DNA of 64,000 nucleotides from positions 58,566,103 through 58,630,102 of the forward strand of contig JAVIAB010000059.1 of assembly GCA_032433765.1 (NCBI GenBank). Direction: 5' to 3'. The notes below the pieces were generated by a model, which worked only from the letters and a program-made list of their open reading frames with translations, made no database searches and was not told the origin of the DNA. Below are positions 47,670 to 59,365 of this stretch, piece after piece (the first letter of the stretch is position 1; the number at the start of each line of letters is the position of its first letter). This DNA comes from Megaustenia siamemsis. Taxonomy: Eukaryota > Mollusca > Gastropoda > Stylommatophora > Ariophantidae. The position numbers and the translations under genes are program-made.

Positions 47670-48520
47670 TAGTTCGTTCACAAATTCGTGCCCACAGAGT
47701 TGATTAATTATCTCGGAAACTGTTTGATTAATTTCTGTAATTCTTTTTTGTGAAATCTTATTTTTCCACCGACCTTCAGTCTGATTTTTTTGCCCTACTG
47801 TCATGCATTTAGGTAAGATTTTTGCTTATTTGAGGTATATAAAAATATGATTTTCTTACTTGTCCTAAAATTTAGGATTTTACAATACCCACATTTGTTG
47901 TAATCAACTTACCAATTAAAAAAGCAAATTTCACGTGCACACCACGCAATCTTAGCACCGTTTCGCACTCTTAACTTGTAAGACGTGTGCCACTCCGAGG
48001 GTTTTTTTTTTTTGGTAATTTAATTTCCGGTTTCTTGTTAAATTGGTCCAGAGGTGTATTTTGACAAAATATTTACTATTAATGAATATTCCTGTATGTG
48101 TGATAATTTGTAAGCTGTTATGAAGTGACTACTTGATTTTTAAAACCATGAAGAGTTTAAAGTGTAAATTCATCACTATGCAAAAGGTAACTGTGTTATT
48201 GTACATGCACTTTTGCAAGGAATATAAAAGGGGTTGGTTATATTACGATATAAAAAAACCAGAAAACAGAACACGGGCTGCTCTAAACATAGATAGAAAG
48301 TCTTTCAATCGATGAATATGACAGAACTTTGACTCTGCAGAAACGACGGTCAAGCAAGGAAGAAAAATGAAAGTTCATGATTTGAAATGAAGTGATGATC
48401 GTTATAAAATCTGAATGTCGGTGAAAAAATAAGATTTCTTGAAAAAGAATTACAGAAATTCATCAAACAGTTTCCAAGATAGTTGATCAACTCTGTGGGC
48501 ACGAATTTGTGAACGAACTA
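47670..48520. mobile_element. Non-autonomous DNA transposon with ~110-bp TIRs
   Basis: The ends are long inverted repeats. Left TAGTTCGTTCACAAATTCGT, then GCCCACAGAGTTGAT and TTGATTAATTTCTGTAATTC. The right end reverse-complements to the same order with about 10% differences. TA (or TATA) duplication flanks it at 47668-47669 and 48521-48522, as in Tc1/mariner-type insertions. The internal ~630 bp has no transposase-like ORF. No other copy is present in the window. Confidence 0.85.
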
Positions 48521-49088
48521 TAGAATAGTTTCCCACTTATACAAAGTTAGAGGCTAGTGCATATTTGACAACTAACAATTTTATGTGCAAGAACAATTTA
48601 GATTTTTTTGGGATCTTACAGGTGCATTATAAACACGCAAACACCCTCTCCCCTTCCACACCCTTAAAAAAAACAACACGTAAATAGGAACTATATCATT
48701 GTAGTTGTTAATGCATGTAAATGCTTAGTAAATTAAATAAAAAAAAATAAACTGAGAAATAATCCCACTGTACAGTCTTTATTTAAGTATCAGTTTATAA
48801 AACAATTGAAAAATGTCTGTAAGGGTTGGCTTTATTAACCTCCAATGTTGCCTCCTGTGCATTGATTCTATTTGGCAGATAGTTTACCACAATCATTTTG
48901 ATAATTTACTCTGGAAATATTTGCCAAAAGATAAATCGTGAATGATAACGGCCTCTTCTGACAGTTGCGACACTAACACTAGTTTTTGCTGGGTGGCCTG
49001 CATGGGTATGACTAAAAACTTTCTGTTGTCTGTCTCATGATATAATGATTGATGTTTTTGGCTCTCATTTTTGTTCCTCTTTTTGTAG

Positions 49089-49148
49089 AAGATGTCATTT
49101 GTCTGTCTGATTCAGAGGACAGTGGTGAGAAAAGGGTGATTGTGGAAG
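49089..49148 (+). CDS. Exon (60 nt) of the host gene with SUMO-interaction-like motif
   Basis: Acceptor CTCTTTTTGTAG (ending 49088), donor GTAATC (49149). Entering in phase 1 it encodes E-D-VICLSDSED-SGEKRVIVE and leaves phase 1. The hydrophobic core V-I-C-L followed by acidic and phosphorylatable residues is the classical layout of a SUMO-interaction motif, found in many chromatin and DNA-repair proteins (family knowledge). Function here is inferred. Nothing downstream in the window can be joined with confidence. Confidence 0.65.
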
Positions 49149-49981
49149 GTAATCCTGCAACTATGCAAGAACATACTAGCAACATATTTTACATATGCTC
49201 ACCTAGTTTGATTTACCTTTTCTATTTATTTAGTTCAAAGGTGGTGGATTTTCCTCTTTTCTTAGGCTAATTATATATTTCTTTGCTTCAATCATAGCCA
49301 GCTTATAATATAGTAATTGCCTCAGTAAAGAATTTTAACTATTTCTGTTTTGAATTAGAAACTTAAAGGAATCAGCATTTTAGCATAAGCAAATTTGTAA
49401 ACAATATGTTTATATAGATGGCATTGTACAAGAGCTAACACAATCGGATATATAGAAGATTAAACAGTTAATTCAGTAGCTGAAATAAAGTATAGTGCTC
49501 AAAAAGATGTAAAAGAATTGAAATGAGTCCCAACAGCAGTCAGAACACAGTAATCAAACAAAATTAGTAGTTTCTGGTTTTCTAAAATTTGATTTTTTGT
49601 TGTTGAATGTAATATCTTGAGTTTACAAAGTACAGTGACATTTGTGGGTCATTTCTTTTAGAAATAAACATCTTATCTGTTACAGACATTTCTCATACAT
49701 TTTAATAGAAACTTTTAAATTGAATAGACAGACATTTAAATTGCAACTGCTTTATACCAGGGAAACAGTATCCAAAAAAGTACCACTAATTAGATCGAAC
49801 AGTCTCGTGAATGATGGATTAGTATGATTTAAAATGCCACACAAGTATAAGGAAACTGCAACACACAGTTAAAACTTTCTATTTCCTCCTCTTATGCTGT
49901 TAGGCCCAAAAGAACAGACTGGAATAGGATTTATATTTTCACTTAACTTTGTGCTATGGTTTTTATTATCCCTATTGTTTG

Positions 49982-50433
49982 CTAGAGAAAGAGAGTTCAT
50001 TGGTGCTATATAGAACCAATTCTGACCTATGGAAGTGAATCATGGACAGTAGACAAATAAATGAAAAGACGATTCTCTAGAGGCCACAGAGATGGGATTT
50101 CTCAGAAGAATGTTGAAAATTCCCTGGACAGCTAAAAAGACTAATGAGGAAATTCTCAAAGAGGTCAACACAAAAAGGGGAGCTCCTAAAAACATTAGAA
50201 AGAAACAACCAACATTTTTCGGGCATATCATGAGAAGAGGAAAGTTGAAATACTTGGTTACAACTGGCAAAATAGAAGGGAAGAGAGATTGCGGATGACA
50301 AAGAGAGAATACTGGATAGTTTGGTGTCATGGTATTAAAAACAGTCACCAACAGAACTGATATGATGCACTGTAGATAGAAGATTGTGGAAGGACATGAT
50401 CGCCTATGCCAACCAGTATGGCACATGATGATG
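49982..50433 (+). mobile_element. LINE group A1, 452-bp 3' copy
   Basis: Encodes MGFLRRMLKIPWTAKKTNEEI and following residues with frameshifts; ends GGCACATGATGATG. 8-bp TSD ATTGTTTG at 49974-49981 and 50434-50441. Confidence 0.8.
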
Positions 50434-50441
50434 ATTGTTTG

Positions 50442-51402
50442 TTATCAATGTCAGTGGGAATTTGAGTATTTGCTTTATGTCAAAAGTCCAGTGCCATTGC
50501 TTCATTGGACTTCATTTTTTTGTTACATCTTACATATTCTTACATTCATTCAGTGCTGCTGTAAGTCCACACAGGACAATATTGTACCTTGCCATAAATC
50601 CCTATTCTTAGTGAGCTTTTCAATTGCATTCTTCAAATTGTCTCTGAAGGTCAGTTTCTATTTTTTGTTTCCCTACAGTCATTTGAGGCTTTATAATTTT
50701 CTGCTTATTTCTTTTTATCACACATATGTCCACCTTCTCTTCCTTATTATATATATGGCTTTTTATTGATCTCATAATCATTAAATCATCTTACTTATTC
50801 ATGTAATCATTTCACTTATTGAAGTGATTCATGAGAGGGTGGAAATAGTTCTCTAACTACTGGTCCACACTTGTCAGCCTGTGACCTTAAAATAACTGGC
50901 ATGCACAATTTGATAGGAAATGTTGGCCATGACCTGAAAGATTTGAGAGCAACAGATGGGACTTCAATCATTGGGATATAGATTTTGTCTAGCCATGCAT
51001 GTAAACACTGCTACTTAAGGCTGATAGCATAGGCACAACTGTTTGCTTGGATCAATGGGTAGAAAGGTAGCTCATAGCAGAGCAGCTGGACTAATGTGGC
51101 AGAATTTTAAAAGCCATGGTTACCCACTGCTTTATCAGACTCAACTGACAATGAGAGACAGAAGTATAGTGGAAAACAAAAATGTGCTAGCCTTTTTAAC
51201 AGTCAGACATAGAAGAATATCAACAGTAGAAATGAAATATTGCACCACAGACAATAATATATGGAGAGTAGGGTCAAGGCAAAAATAATGCATAAAATTG
51301 CAAAGCTGCAGTGAAGCTAAATGTGAAGAGAAAAAAAAATAATAGATGTAGAAAAAAAAATGTATGCTTAAAGCTTCACATGACATGTGGACAACACAAA
51401 CC

Positions 51403-51404
<2 letters not shown>
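50442..51404. other. Intronic spacer
   Basis: No supported gene or recognised repeat. Confidence 0.3.

Positions 51405-51474
<70 letters not shown>
51405..51474. repeat. (TA)n microsatellite, 70 bp
   Basis: Perfect AT dinucleotide run. Overlapping Tyr-Ile ORFs on both strands are artefacts. Confidence 0.98.
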
Positions 51475-51477
<3 letters not shown>

Positions 51478-52627
51478 TACCTACTTAAAGCTGCAACCAT
51501 ACTGTTTTAATTATTTATTTTTTTCCATTCTAATCAATATATGGAGAGACATGAGCAGGTTTATGCTGCCTTATTATGAAGATGATGAGTGTCTTTGAAC
51601 TGTAGGATTTTCTTTTGGGTCCTCATAGGAACTTTGGGTTGTAGTAGTCCTATGATATGAAACAATATGTTAAAGCTTCTTCCCAGTAGGGCTAACATAC
51701 TTGAAGAATGATATCTGCTGTGTTTAGGCCTTGTCTGCAAATATACAGGTCTATTTAGCCAATTTCAAACCTTCTATACATACTTCTTCCTTATCTCTTG
51801 TTCTGTTCTTGAGTTTTTCAGATGAGAAGCAATCCAGATAGAATGAAGACTGACTTTAAATTTGTACAGATAGACCTTATGAAACTCATTTAGGGAAAGG
51901 TAAACTCTATTATTTCAAGGATAGCTTATTTATTGGATCAAAATGTAAGTCAGTGACACTGGACAGGGAGGTTCATAACAGTCCTTTGGCAAATTTAAGG
52001 TTACTTATGTTTCCATAGTTGAAATGTAGAATAATTAAATATAAATACATATTTGCATAGAGTGATTGAGTGATGAAGCATTAAAGCTGTTTTATTTCTT
52101 TATATTAATAACATGTAATTTGATGTAAAATGTAATTTTAGCCAGAAAAGTAATACAAATAAAATTGATAATAGTGTATGCAGACCAAAGTAATAAATCA
52201 AGCAAATGGGAAGGGGAAATAAAATGTGTAAAAGTATATAACTGGCTCAGAAACAAACACGTTAAAGCTGACCAGTCTCTCATTGTTAATTTAATTCACT
52301 TTAGCTCATTAATCATTTTAAATTTGGGAATTCCACCACCTTTCCTACTCCCTGGTGTAGTCAGCATGCTACTTTGGTTGACTCAGTTATGGCTTTAGCT
52401 TTGTCTTGTTTCTTATGCTTGTTGCATTACTCACAATGTTTTCAAACAACATAAATGCACATCGAAAATAATGTAACTTTCTTAGAAGTGTTTGCGGTAT
52501 AAAACATTCTGCTACTGGGAATATTTGCACTAAGAATATGGGCTGCTTGCTTAATTCTTTGCCATGTAGTTTGCAGGGTTTTATTTATCCAATTCCTGCT
52601 TAAGGAATTTATAACCGTTGTCTTTAA
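51475..52627. other. Intronic spacer
   Basis: AT-rich, no supported feature. Confidence 0.3.
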
Positions 52628-52636
52628 TATTGAGAA

Positions 52637-52958
52637 CTCGGTAGCCTAGTTGGGAAAACCACCCGACTGGACTACCGACATTCGGACAACCCGTGTTCGA
52701 TTCCCGCTGGGAGCAGAGTGAGTTGTACCCATGGTTGGGAAAAAAAAAATACCCCCACGGTCGACCCAGCCATTGGCAGAAATGGGTACCAGGGTATTAC
52801 CCTGGGAAGGTGAGGAATGTTGCCTTGCATCTGAGTTTAGATGCTTGAGGTGACACTATACAGAAATCTTAGAACATTTCTGGATAGGCGACCGAGCACA
52901 TATGGGTGTAAACTCACGTGTTAAGATGCCGGTTCAAGTCTCGTACTTTACCTTTGCC
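52637..52958 (+). mobile_element. tRNA-derived SINE, group 1, intact copy
   Basis: A-box-like GTAGCCTAGTTGGG (52641) and a perfect B box GTTCGATTC (52695-52703), then a ~240-bp body with GGTACCAGGGTATTACC and GGCGACCGAGCACATATGGG. Perfect 9-bp TSD TATTGAGAA at 52628-52636 and 52959-52967. It is the reference for the interrupted copy at 26448-27899. Confidence 0.9.
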
Positions 52959-53307
52959 TATTGAGAAATGGATTCACATTCATTAACTTCTTATATTGAG
53001 ATAAGTACCCATGCAGAAATGTCTTTGCCGTAGGACCATCCTCACTGTATTCAGTGTCCTATCTAATGTGTAAGCAGATGTAAATCATAATATATATATA
53101 TATATAATGAATATTAATAATACAATCTAGTGTATATCCTATATATATATATACTGATATCTTTTAAAATCATACTTTGTAGTGATTAATATATTGAACA
53201 GTGCATATATTCTTCATTGATAACCCTGCTCATTTCCAGCCACTTATTTTAATGTGCATCATTATTATATGTCAAGATCTTTTGTAAATCATCCTGGGTC
53301 CACAGTA

Positions 53308-53515
53308 GAGCAATAGTTAGTATATGGGTCTGTTGATAGGGGTTTGGGTTGAATGGCTTTATGTTCATCCTGCAACAAATGGGTACTGGGCATTTTTATC
53401 TCAGAAAGACTGTGATTGGTATAGTGCTGACCACCATTACCAAAATTATGTACTGAGGAATGGCATATTTGACACTAACCCCAATTCATTATTATGCAAC
53501 ACTCAAGGCATGACT
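53308..53515 (+). mobile_element. SINE group 2, diverged copy
   Basis: AGTTAGTATATGGGTCTGTTG head, then CAACAAATGGGTACTGG and ATCTCAGAAAGACTGTG follow the body of the 35583 copy with many substitutions. Confidence 0.55.
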
Positions 53516-54268
53516 GGTTTCTTTTCTTTTTCATTTTTTTAAAATTAAAAAGTGTGGGTGATATATCCATAACAACAAATGTATATTGCACATTGAATCT
53601 GTTCTTTATTTACTTTAGAGTGAGTGTCATCACATTCTTCTGTTGTAGATTAGAATACTCATCATTTTCATTATTATGAGACTGGTGTTGAAACACCAAC
53701 TCTTATTATTTGGTAATTCACTTCATTTATTTCTTCAAGTAAATTTTTAACAGCATTGCTAGCAACTTGGATCTGAGACCAAGAAGCAGATGATAAATTC
53801 CATTTAATTAATGCACCAGCATCTATAGAAATGTTCTATTGTTCTTGAGCTATTTATCCTGCACCTATGCACATGTTTTTTTTTGAGCTTTCCATAGAAG
53901 CATTTGGGCATGTGCACCTTCTCACAATTTTAGTATGTGATTATAAACAAGGTTTTTGCATTGCTTGCTAGTTGCCCACAATCTTATAGTGTATTTAATA
54001 ATGACAAAGACAACTACCAGCTAGTGGTAAGTTGCACTTCATGTTACTGAGTTAGCATTTTTTAAAAAATTCAATAGTGAGCAGTTTCTTTTGTCTGCAC
54101 TTGTTAGGCTTATGTTCAAAATCCTCCATTCACAGAAAGAGCTGTATTCGGTACATTGGTGTCCATTGTAGACACTATAGCACAATTATTAGGGACTGTT
54201 ACAGTTAGTCTTTGTTTTTCTTGGACTTTCCATAAAACAGCAATTGTTTGTTACCAGAGCTGTTGGCT

Positions 54269-55349
54269 TCTCCAAACTTGTGTCTCTTCTCTCCATCTCC
54301 AAACTTGTGTCTCTTCTCTCCATCTCCAAATTTGTGTCTCTTCTCTCCATCTCCAAACTTGTGTCTCTTCTCTCCATCTCCAAACTTGTGTCTCTTCTCC
54401 CCGTCTCCAAACTTGTGTCTCTTCTCTCCATCTCCAAACTTGTGTCTCTTCTCCCTGTCTCCAAACTTGTGTCTCTTCTCTCCATCTCCAAACTTGTGTC
54501 TCTTCTCTCCATCTCCAAATTTGTGTCTCTTCTCTCCATCTCCAAACTTGTGTCTCTTCTCTCCATCTCCAAACTTGTGTCTCTTCTCTCCATCTCCAAA
54601 CTTGTGTCTCTTCTCTCCGTCTCCAAACTTGTGTCTCTTCTCTCCGTCTCCAAATTTGTGTCTTCTCTCCGTCTCCAAACTTGTGTTTCTTCTCTCCGTC
54701 ACCAAACTTGTGTCTCTTCTCTCCATCTCCAAACTTGTGTCTCTTCTCTCCAAACTCGTGTCTCTTCTCTCCATCTCCAAACTTGTGTCTCTTCTCTCCG
54801 TCTCCAAACTTGTGTCTCTTCTCTCCATCTCCAAACTTGTGTCTCTTCTCTCCGTCTCCAAACTTGTGTCTCTTCTCTCCGTCTCCAAACTTGTGTCTCT
54901 TCTCTCCATCTCCAAACTTGTGTCTCTTCTCTCCGTCTCCAAATTTGTGTCTCTTCTCTCCATCTCCAAACTTGTGTCTCTTCTCTCCATCTCCAAACTT
55001 GTGTCTCTTCTCTCCATCTCCAAACTTGTGTCTCTTCTCTCCATCTCCAAACTTGTGTCTCTTCTCTCCATCTCCAAACTTGTGTCTCTTCTCTCCATCT
55101 CCAAACTTGTGTCTCTTCTCTCCGTCTCAAAACTTGTGTCTCTTCTCTCCATCTCCAAACTTGTGTCTCTTCTCTCCGTCTCCAAACTTGTGTCTCTTCT
55201 CTCCATCTCCAAACTTGTGTCTCTTCTCGCCGTCTCCAAATTTGTGTCTCTTCTCTCCATCTCCAAACTTGTGTCTCTTCTCTCCATCTCCAAACTTGTG
55301 TCTCTTCTCTCCATCTCCAAACTTGTGTCTGTTCTCTCCATCTCCAAAC
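54269..55349. repeat. 27-bp minisatellite, about 40 copies
   Basis: Unit TCCAAACTTGTGTCTCTTCT followed by CTCCATC, with a CCGTC variant in about a third of units. Because 27 is divisible by three and the unit lacks stops in most frames, long repetitive ORFs run in several frames on both strands (around 54156-55396). Internal indels of 2 bp (near 54660) and 6 bp (near 54750) switch the repeated peptide, so coding constraint is not supported. Confidence 0.95.
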
Positions 55350-55773
55350 ATTGGCTAAGGTACTTCTGTAGCAAGCAGCTTCCAATGTCTTATTAATGCC
55401 TGCGTTTGTCTGATGACTAAAGGAATACACCTCTTCATCATCCGCCTTTAAAAGGACATTAAGTGGCGTGTATACATTGTGTTGTGGTTTGCAGTAAAAC
55501 TGTGATACTTGCACCTTTTCGGTCCAACACATCTGACTTCAGCATGTTATTTTTTGTGTCAGGTTGTCTTCCCTCTTCAACACCTATTCACTTGGCCAGA
55601 CTAGACAGGTTAGTCTTGTTTCTAGAGGCCCCGTGAAGAGGTGGAGCAGGGTCTGGATGGTTCTGGTTCACCAATATTGGTGCAAGCCATCAGCTGTGGG
55701 TCGGTGACAGATTTCAGCTCTGATGCCGTTAGGCCTCTTGCCTCCAGTCATATTAGTCAACACATGATGAGAT

Positions 55774-56723
55774 TTATCTATCTATCTTTTGCCTCAAGTA
55801 TTGTCTATATCTGCAATGTCAGTTCCTGTATAAATTTTACTGTATTTGCAATTGTTGCAGTGGCCATTTGTAGTGCTGTATCTATGGACCAATGGATTTT
55901 CCTCAGTCTACTAAATTCAGTATAGTCTTGAAGTATGTGATCAGCAGTCGCGGGCCCCTGTCCACATGTACGTTTAGTTAAGGTGCCAATCTTGAATTGT
56001 GTATACATGTGACTGTGAAGTTGATTATGTCCTGTTCTGCAGCATATAACGATAACTTGTTCCCATCTATTCATATTATGTAAGGCATCCTGATTTGGGG
56101 CTTGTGGTCTTCTGATTTGATTATCTGTTTCTTCTGATGGTATGTAACAAGTTCATCTGGTTGTGTGCCCACTGCACCTTCTTTTGCCAGCTAATCTGCT
56201 CTCTCATTTCCTGGTATTCCACAGTGAAATGGGATCCACTGCAGTGCAACCCTGTGGTGCTTGCAGAGTTCAGTCAATAAGGTCTGCAGATGTGGTAATT
56301 TTCTGGATTGTATTGCCTGGAGTACTGATCTTGCATCTGTCAAAAACACTACAGGCTGTGGGCTAAGGTTACTGTTCAGAAGTTTTTCTATTGTCAACTT
56401 TATTGCTTGGATTTCTGCATCGTAATTGTGTCAATATTTCCCTGATGCTATTTTATTCATATCCCTAGTGTTATTTGGGTACTCTATGTATGCTTCTACT
56501 CCCCTATTCTTTACTGCATTTTGTGCTGATCCATCTGTGTACACATGAATCCATAGGTCGTGTGGGTATTCTTCATCCAAGTAACTAAGAGTGATTGTTT
56601 TAAGCTATATACTATTCTGTTCCTCCTTGTCATGTATTCCTTTCACTTCTGTCAGTATTTGTATTGACAATTCACATTCCTCTGTCCATGTGGTCTGTTC
56701 TGGTATGGGCAATAAGGTAGTAG
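55774..56723 (-). mobile_element. LINE group E with RNase H, minus strand
   Basis: Minus strand, broken frames. RNase H end with FLTDARSVLQAIQ, VALQWIPFHCGIPGNERAD and an L-A-K-E-G-like continuation, then CRTGHNQLHSHMYTQF, ATADHILQDYTEFSRLR and the end IANTVKFIQE. The 3' tail is an ATAG repeat (TTATCTATCTATC at 55774). A perfect 23-bp TSD starting TATTAGTCAACAC lies at 55751-55773 and 56724-56746. Confidence 0.9.
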
Positions 56724-56876
56724 TATTAGTCAACACATGATGAGATGTAATGTGGGTCCTGTGCAAAATCTGGCATTTTATGGCAAAGACAACAATAGGC
56801 ATGGAGAGTCTGGGATTTATGCCTTATGTGACATCTTTAGCTTAAAGTACAATAGATAAAAATATTAGTTCAGATT

Positions 56877-57035
56877 CTATCTATCTATTGACCTTTCGAG
56901 CCGTAGCCGGCCCAAAGGGCGTAGACCAAGATACTCCTTCTCTTATCTGAATTTTTGTTCTAGCAGTTTTCAATTCTTTTAAAGATATTTTATCAAATCT
57001 CGCCATTTGTCTCTGTTCTGTGGAAGCAGCTCACA
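56877..57035 (-). mobile_element. LINE group B 3' end, minus copy of an inverted pair
   Basis: CTATCTATCTATTGACC to CTCTGTTCTGTGGAAGCAG is the B 3' end in minus orientation. It is followed by ACGTTTCATTAACAACATAG in plus orientation, which also starts the B copy at 29588. Confidence 0.8.
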
Positions 57036-57187
57036 ACGTTTCATTAACAACATAGTTTTTACAATAGCGGCTTGTTAAGTTCAGAATTACAGCACTAGTA
57101 TTTTTATCTATTGTACTTTCAAGCTAAAGATGTCACATAAGGACAACAAAAAATTAGATAAAAATATTAGTTCAGATTATAGCACTA

Positions 57188-57743
57188 GTACTCATCAGCA
57201 CAAACACAAAACTTAGACTATTCAAATCAAATGTACTATCAACCCTTACTTATACGTGTGAAAGCTGGAAAACAAGAGACATAGAAACAAAGTTGGACGC
57301 ATTCGAAAATAAATGTCTAAGGAAAATACTTGGTATAGCGTGGAACGAATTCAAAACAGACGAGGAAATTAGAGAAATCGTCAATCAACCACTAATATCT
57401 TCAGTAATAAAGAAAAGACAATGATCATATGTTGGAAACATGATGAGAAGAGATAATAACCAAACAGCAAAGCAAGCCCTCATGGGGGGAAACAACAGAT
57501 AAGAGGAAAAGAGGCCAACCTAGAGAGACACTGAGAAAAACATTGATGAGAGGGACAAGAGCGGCAGGAGTCGGCTCCCTCAATGAGATAGAGCAGCTTG
57601 CACAGAACAGAGACAAATGGTGAGATTTGATAAAAGATCTTTACAAGGATTGAAAACTGCTAGAATAAAAATTTAGATAAGAGAAGGAGTATCTGGGTCT
57701 ACGCCCTATGGGCCGGCTATGGCTCAAAAGGTCGATAGATAGA
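57188..57743 (+). mobile_element. LINE group B 3' part, plus copy of an inverted pair
   Basis: From CTCATCAGCACAAACACAAA through the C-terminal region (broken frames) to GGTCGATAGATAGAT. It faces the opposite way to 56877-57035. The sequence between them (57036-57187) holds an inverted and then a direct copy of the DNA that flanks the left element. Confidence 0.85.
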
Positions 57744-58689
57744 TACCACTAGCTACTGGCAAGACTAGTAAACACTTACATATTCACATAATTCTGGTGT
57801 GGACATTTCTTTCAACTTTCATATGTTTTATCTTGGTTACTTTTCAGTAGGTCTTCCGGCCATATTATTAAGTTGTCATTGTTAACATTATGTTTAGTTC
57901 AAACCCTGTTATTAAATGGAAATAGGCAGAAATATGATATATTTATTCAATATCATGTGATTTGATAGTAAACGATTGAATACTTTGCCTGGTTCAGCCA
58001 GTTCCTACTAACTCCTGTCAATTAATTTTTAAAATTATCTCTACCTCCACTGATCTGTGGAAAAAAAAATTGTCTTTGTTGTCTCTAACCATGTACTTTT
58101 TCCTTGAAGTCAACTGCATCACAGTTTGGGTGAACTTGTCTCTGTGGCTTATGTTTACAGTTTACGGCTGTTGATTTTGTCTGGCCTGGATATTCTATTT
58201 TCCTCTGGTAGGTTATAGATTAGTACTGTGAGGTCAAAACACCCATGTAGCTATGATACACTCTTGCTGTAATATGGAAAACTGCAACTAAAGAAAGGAT
58301 ATCTCTTCTCCAATATATTTTGTTATCCCACACATGGAAGCTGCACTGCTTATTCCTGTAGATCTTGCATATTTTGTTTTAAAACTTGCTGTGGACTCAT
58401 CAACAAATTTATTTAACAAATTCTGACATAATATCTGTTGGTCTTCTTCTTGTTCCAAAATATTTAAAAGTCATATAAAGACATTTTTTTTTTAATGACT
58501 GTAATCACCAGTGTCATATTTAAAGGGAAAAAGTAGTAAGATGGATACTGTTTTGTGTTTTGTTCTTCTGTCTTTCAGTATCAAAAATAAATTACATATT
58601 TTTCACAAAACGATCGGTTCTGGGTAATTAATTTAGTGAGCTTTATAAATATGGTCGTATGTCTGTGAATAACCCTGAACATACATTAT
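57744..58689. other. Intronic spacer
   Basis: No supported gene. A good-looking acceptor (TTCTGTCTTTCAG) ends at 58579, but the following frame lacks a clear exon. Confidence 0.3.
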
Positions 58690-58752
58690 TGGTAATATAG
58701 ATGTGAGTAATCCATGCAAACTTTAGCAATATAAATGGGAGCAATCCATAGA

Positions 58753-58837
<85 letters not shown>

Positions 58838-59365
58838 GAGTAATCCTTACTAACATTAGCAGTAAAAATGGGAGTAAACAATACAAATATTGGCAATATA
58901 AATGGGAGTAACCAATACAAATATTAAACAATATAGATGGGAGTAACCAATGCTAACATTAACAATATAGATGGGAGTAATCCATAAAAAGAGCAATATA
59001 TATGGGAGTAATTGATACTGACATGAATATAAAGAAATATCCATGCAAACACCAATATAAATGCGAGTAATCCATACAGACATTAGGAATATAAATGGGA
59101 GTAATCCATACTAATAATAACAGTATAAATGTAAGTAATCCATACAAACATTAGGAATATAAATGGAAGTAATCTATACAAATATTAGCAATATAAAAGG
59201 AAGTAATCCATACAGACATTAGCAATATAAATGAAAGTAATCCATACAAATATTAGTAATATAAATGGGAGTAATCCATACAAACATTGCCGGTATAAAT
59301 GGGAGTAATCCATGTAAACAGCTATATAAATGGAAACAACCCATACAAACATTAGGAACATACAA
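58690..59365. repeat. Degenerate ~33-bp minisatellite enclosing a (TA)n run
   Basis: Repeats of GGGAGTAATCCATACAAACA and TTAGCAATATAAAT, about 18 copies with many substitutions. A (TA)n run sits at 58756-58835, where the unit's ATATA has probably expanded. Confidence 0.85.

Noticed and set aside
51141..51598. ORFs containing long Tyr-Ile runs
   Set aside because: Produced by the (TA)n microsatellite; the flanking sequence shows no coding features.
54156..55532. 400-, 389-, 382- and 375-residue repetitive ORFs
   Set aside because: They all arise from the 27-bp tandem array, which is open in several frames on both strands. Indels of 2 and 6 bp are tolerated, so there is no coding constraint.
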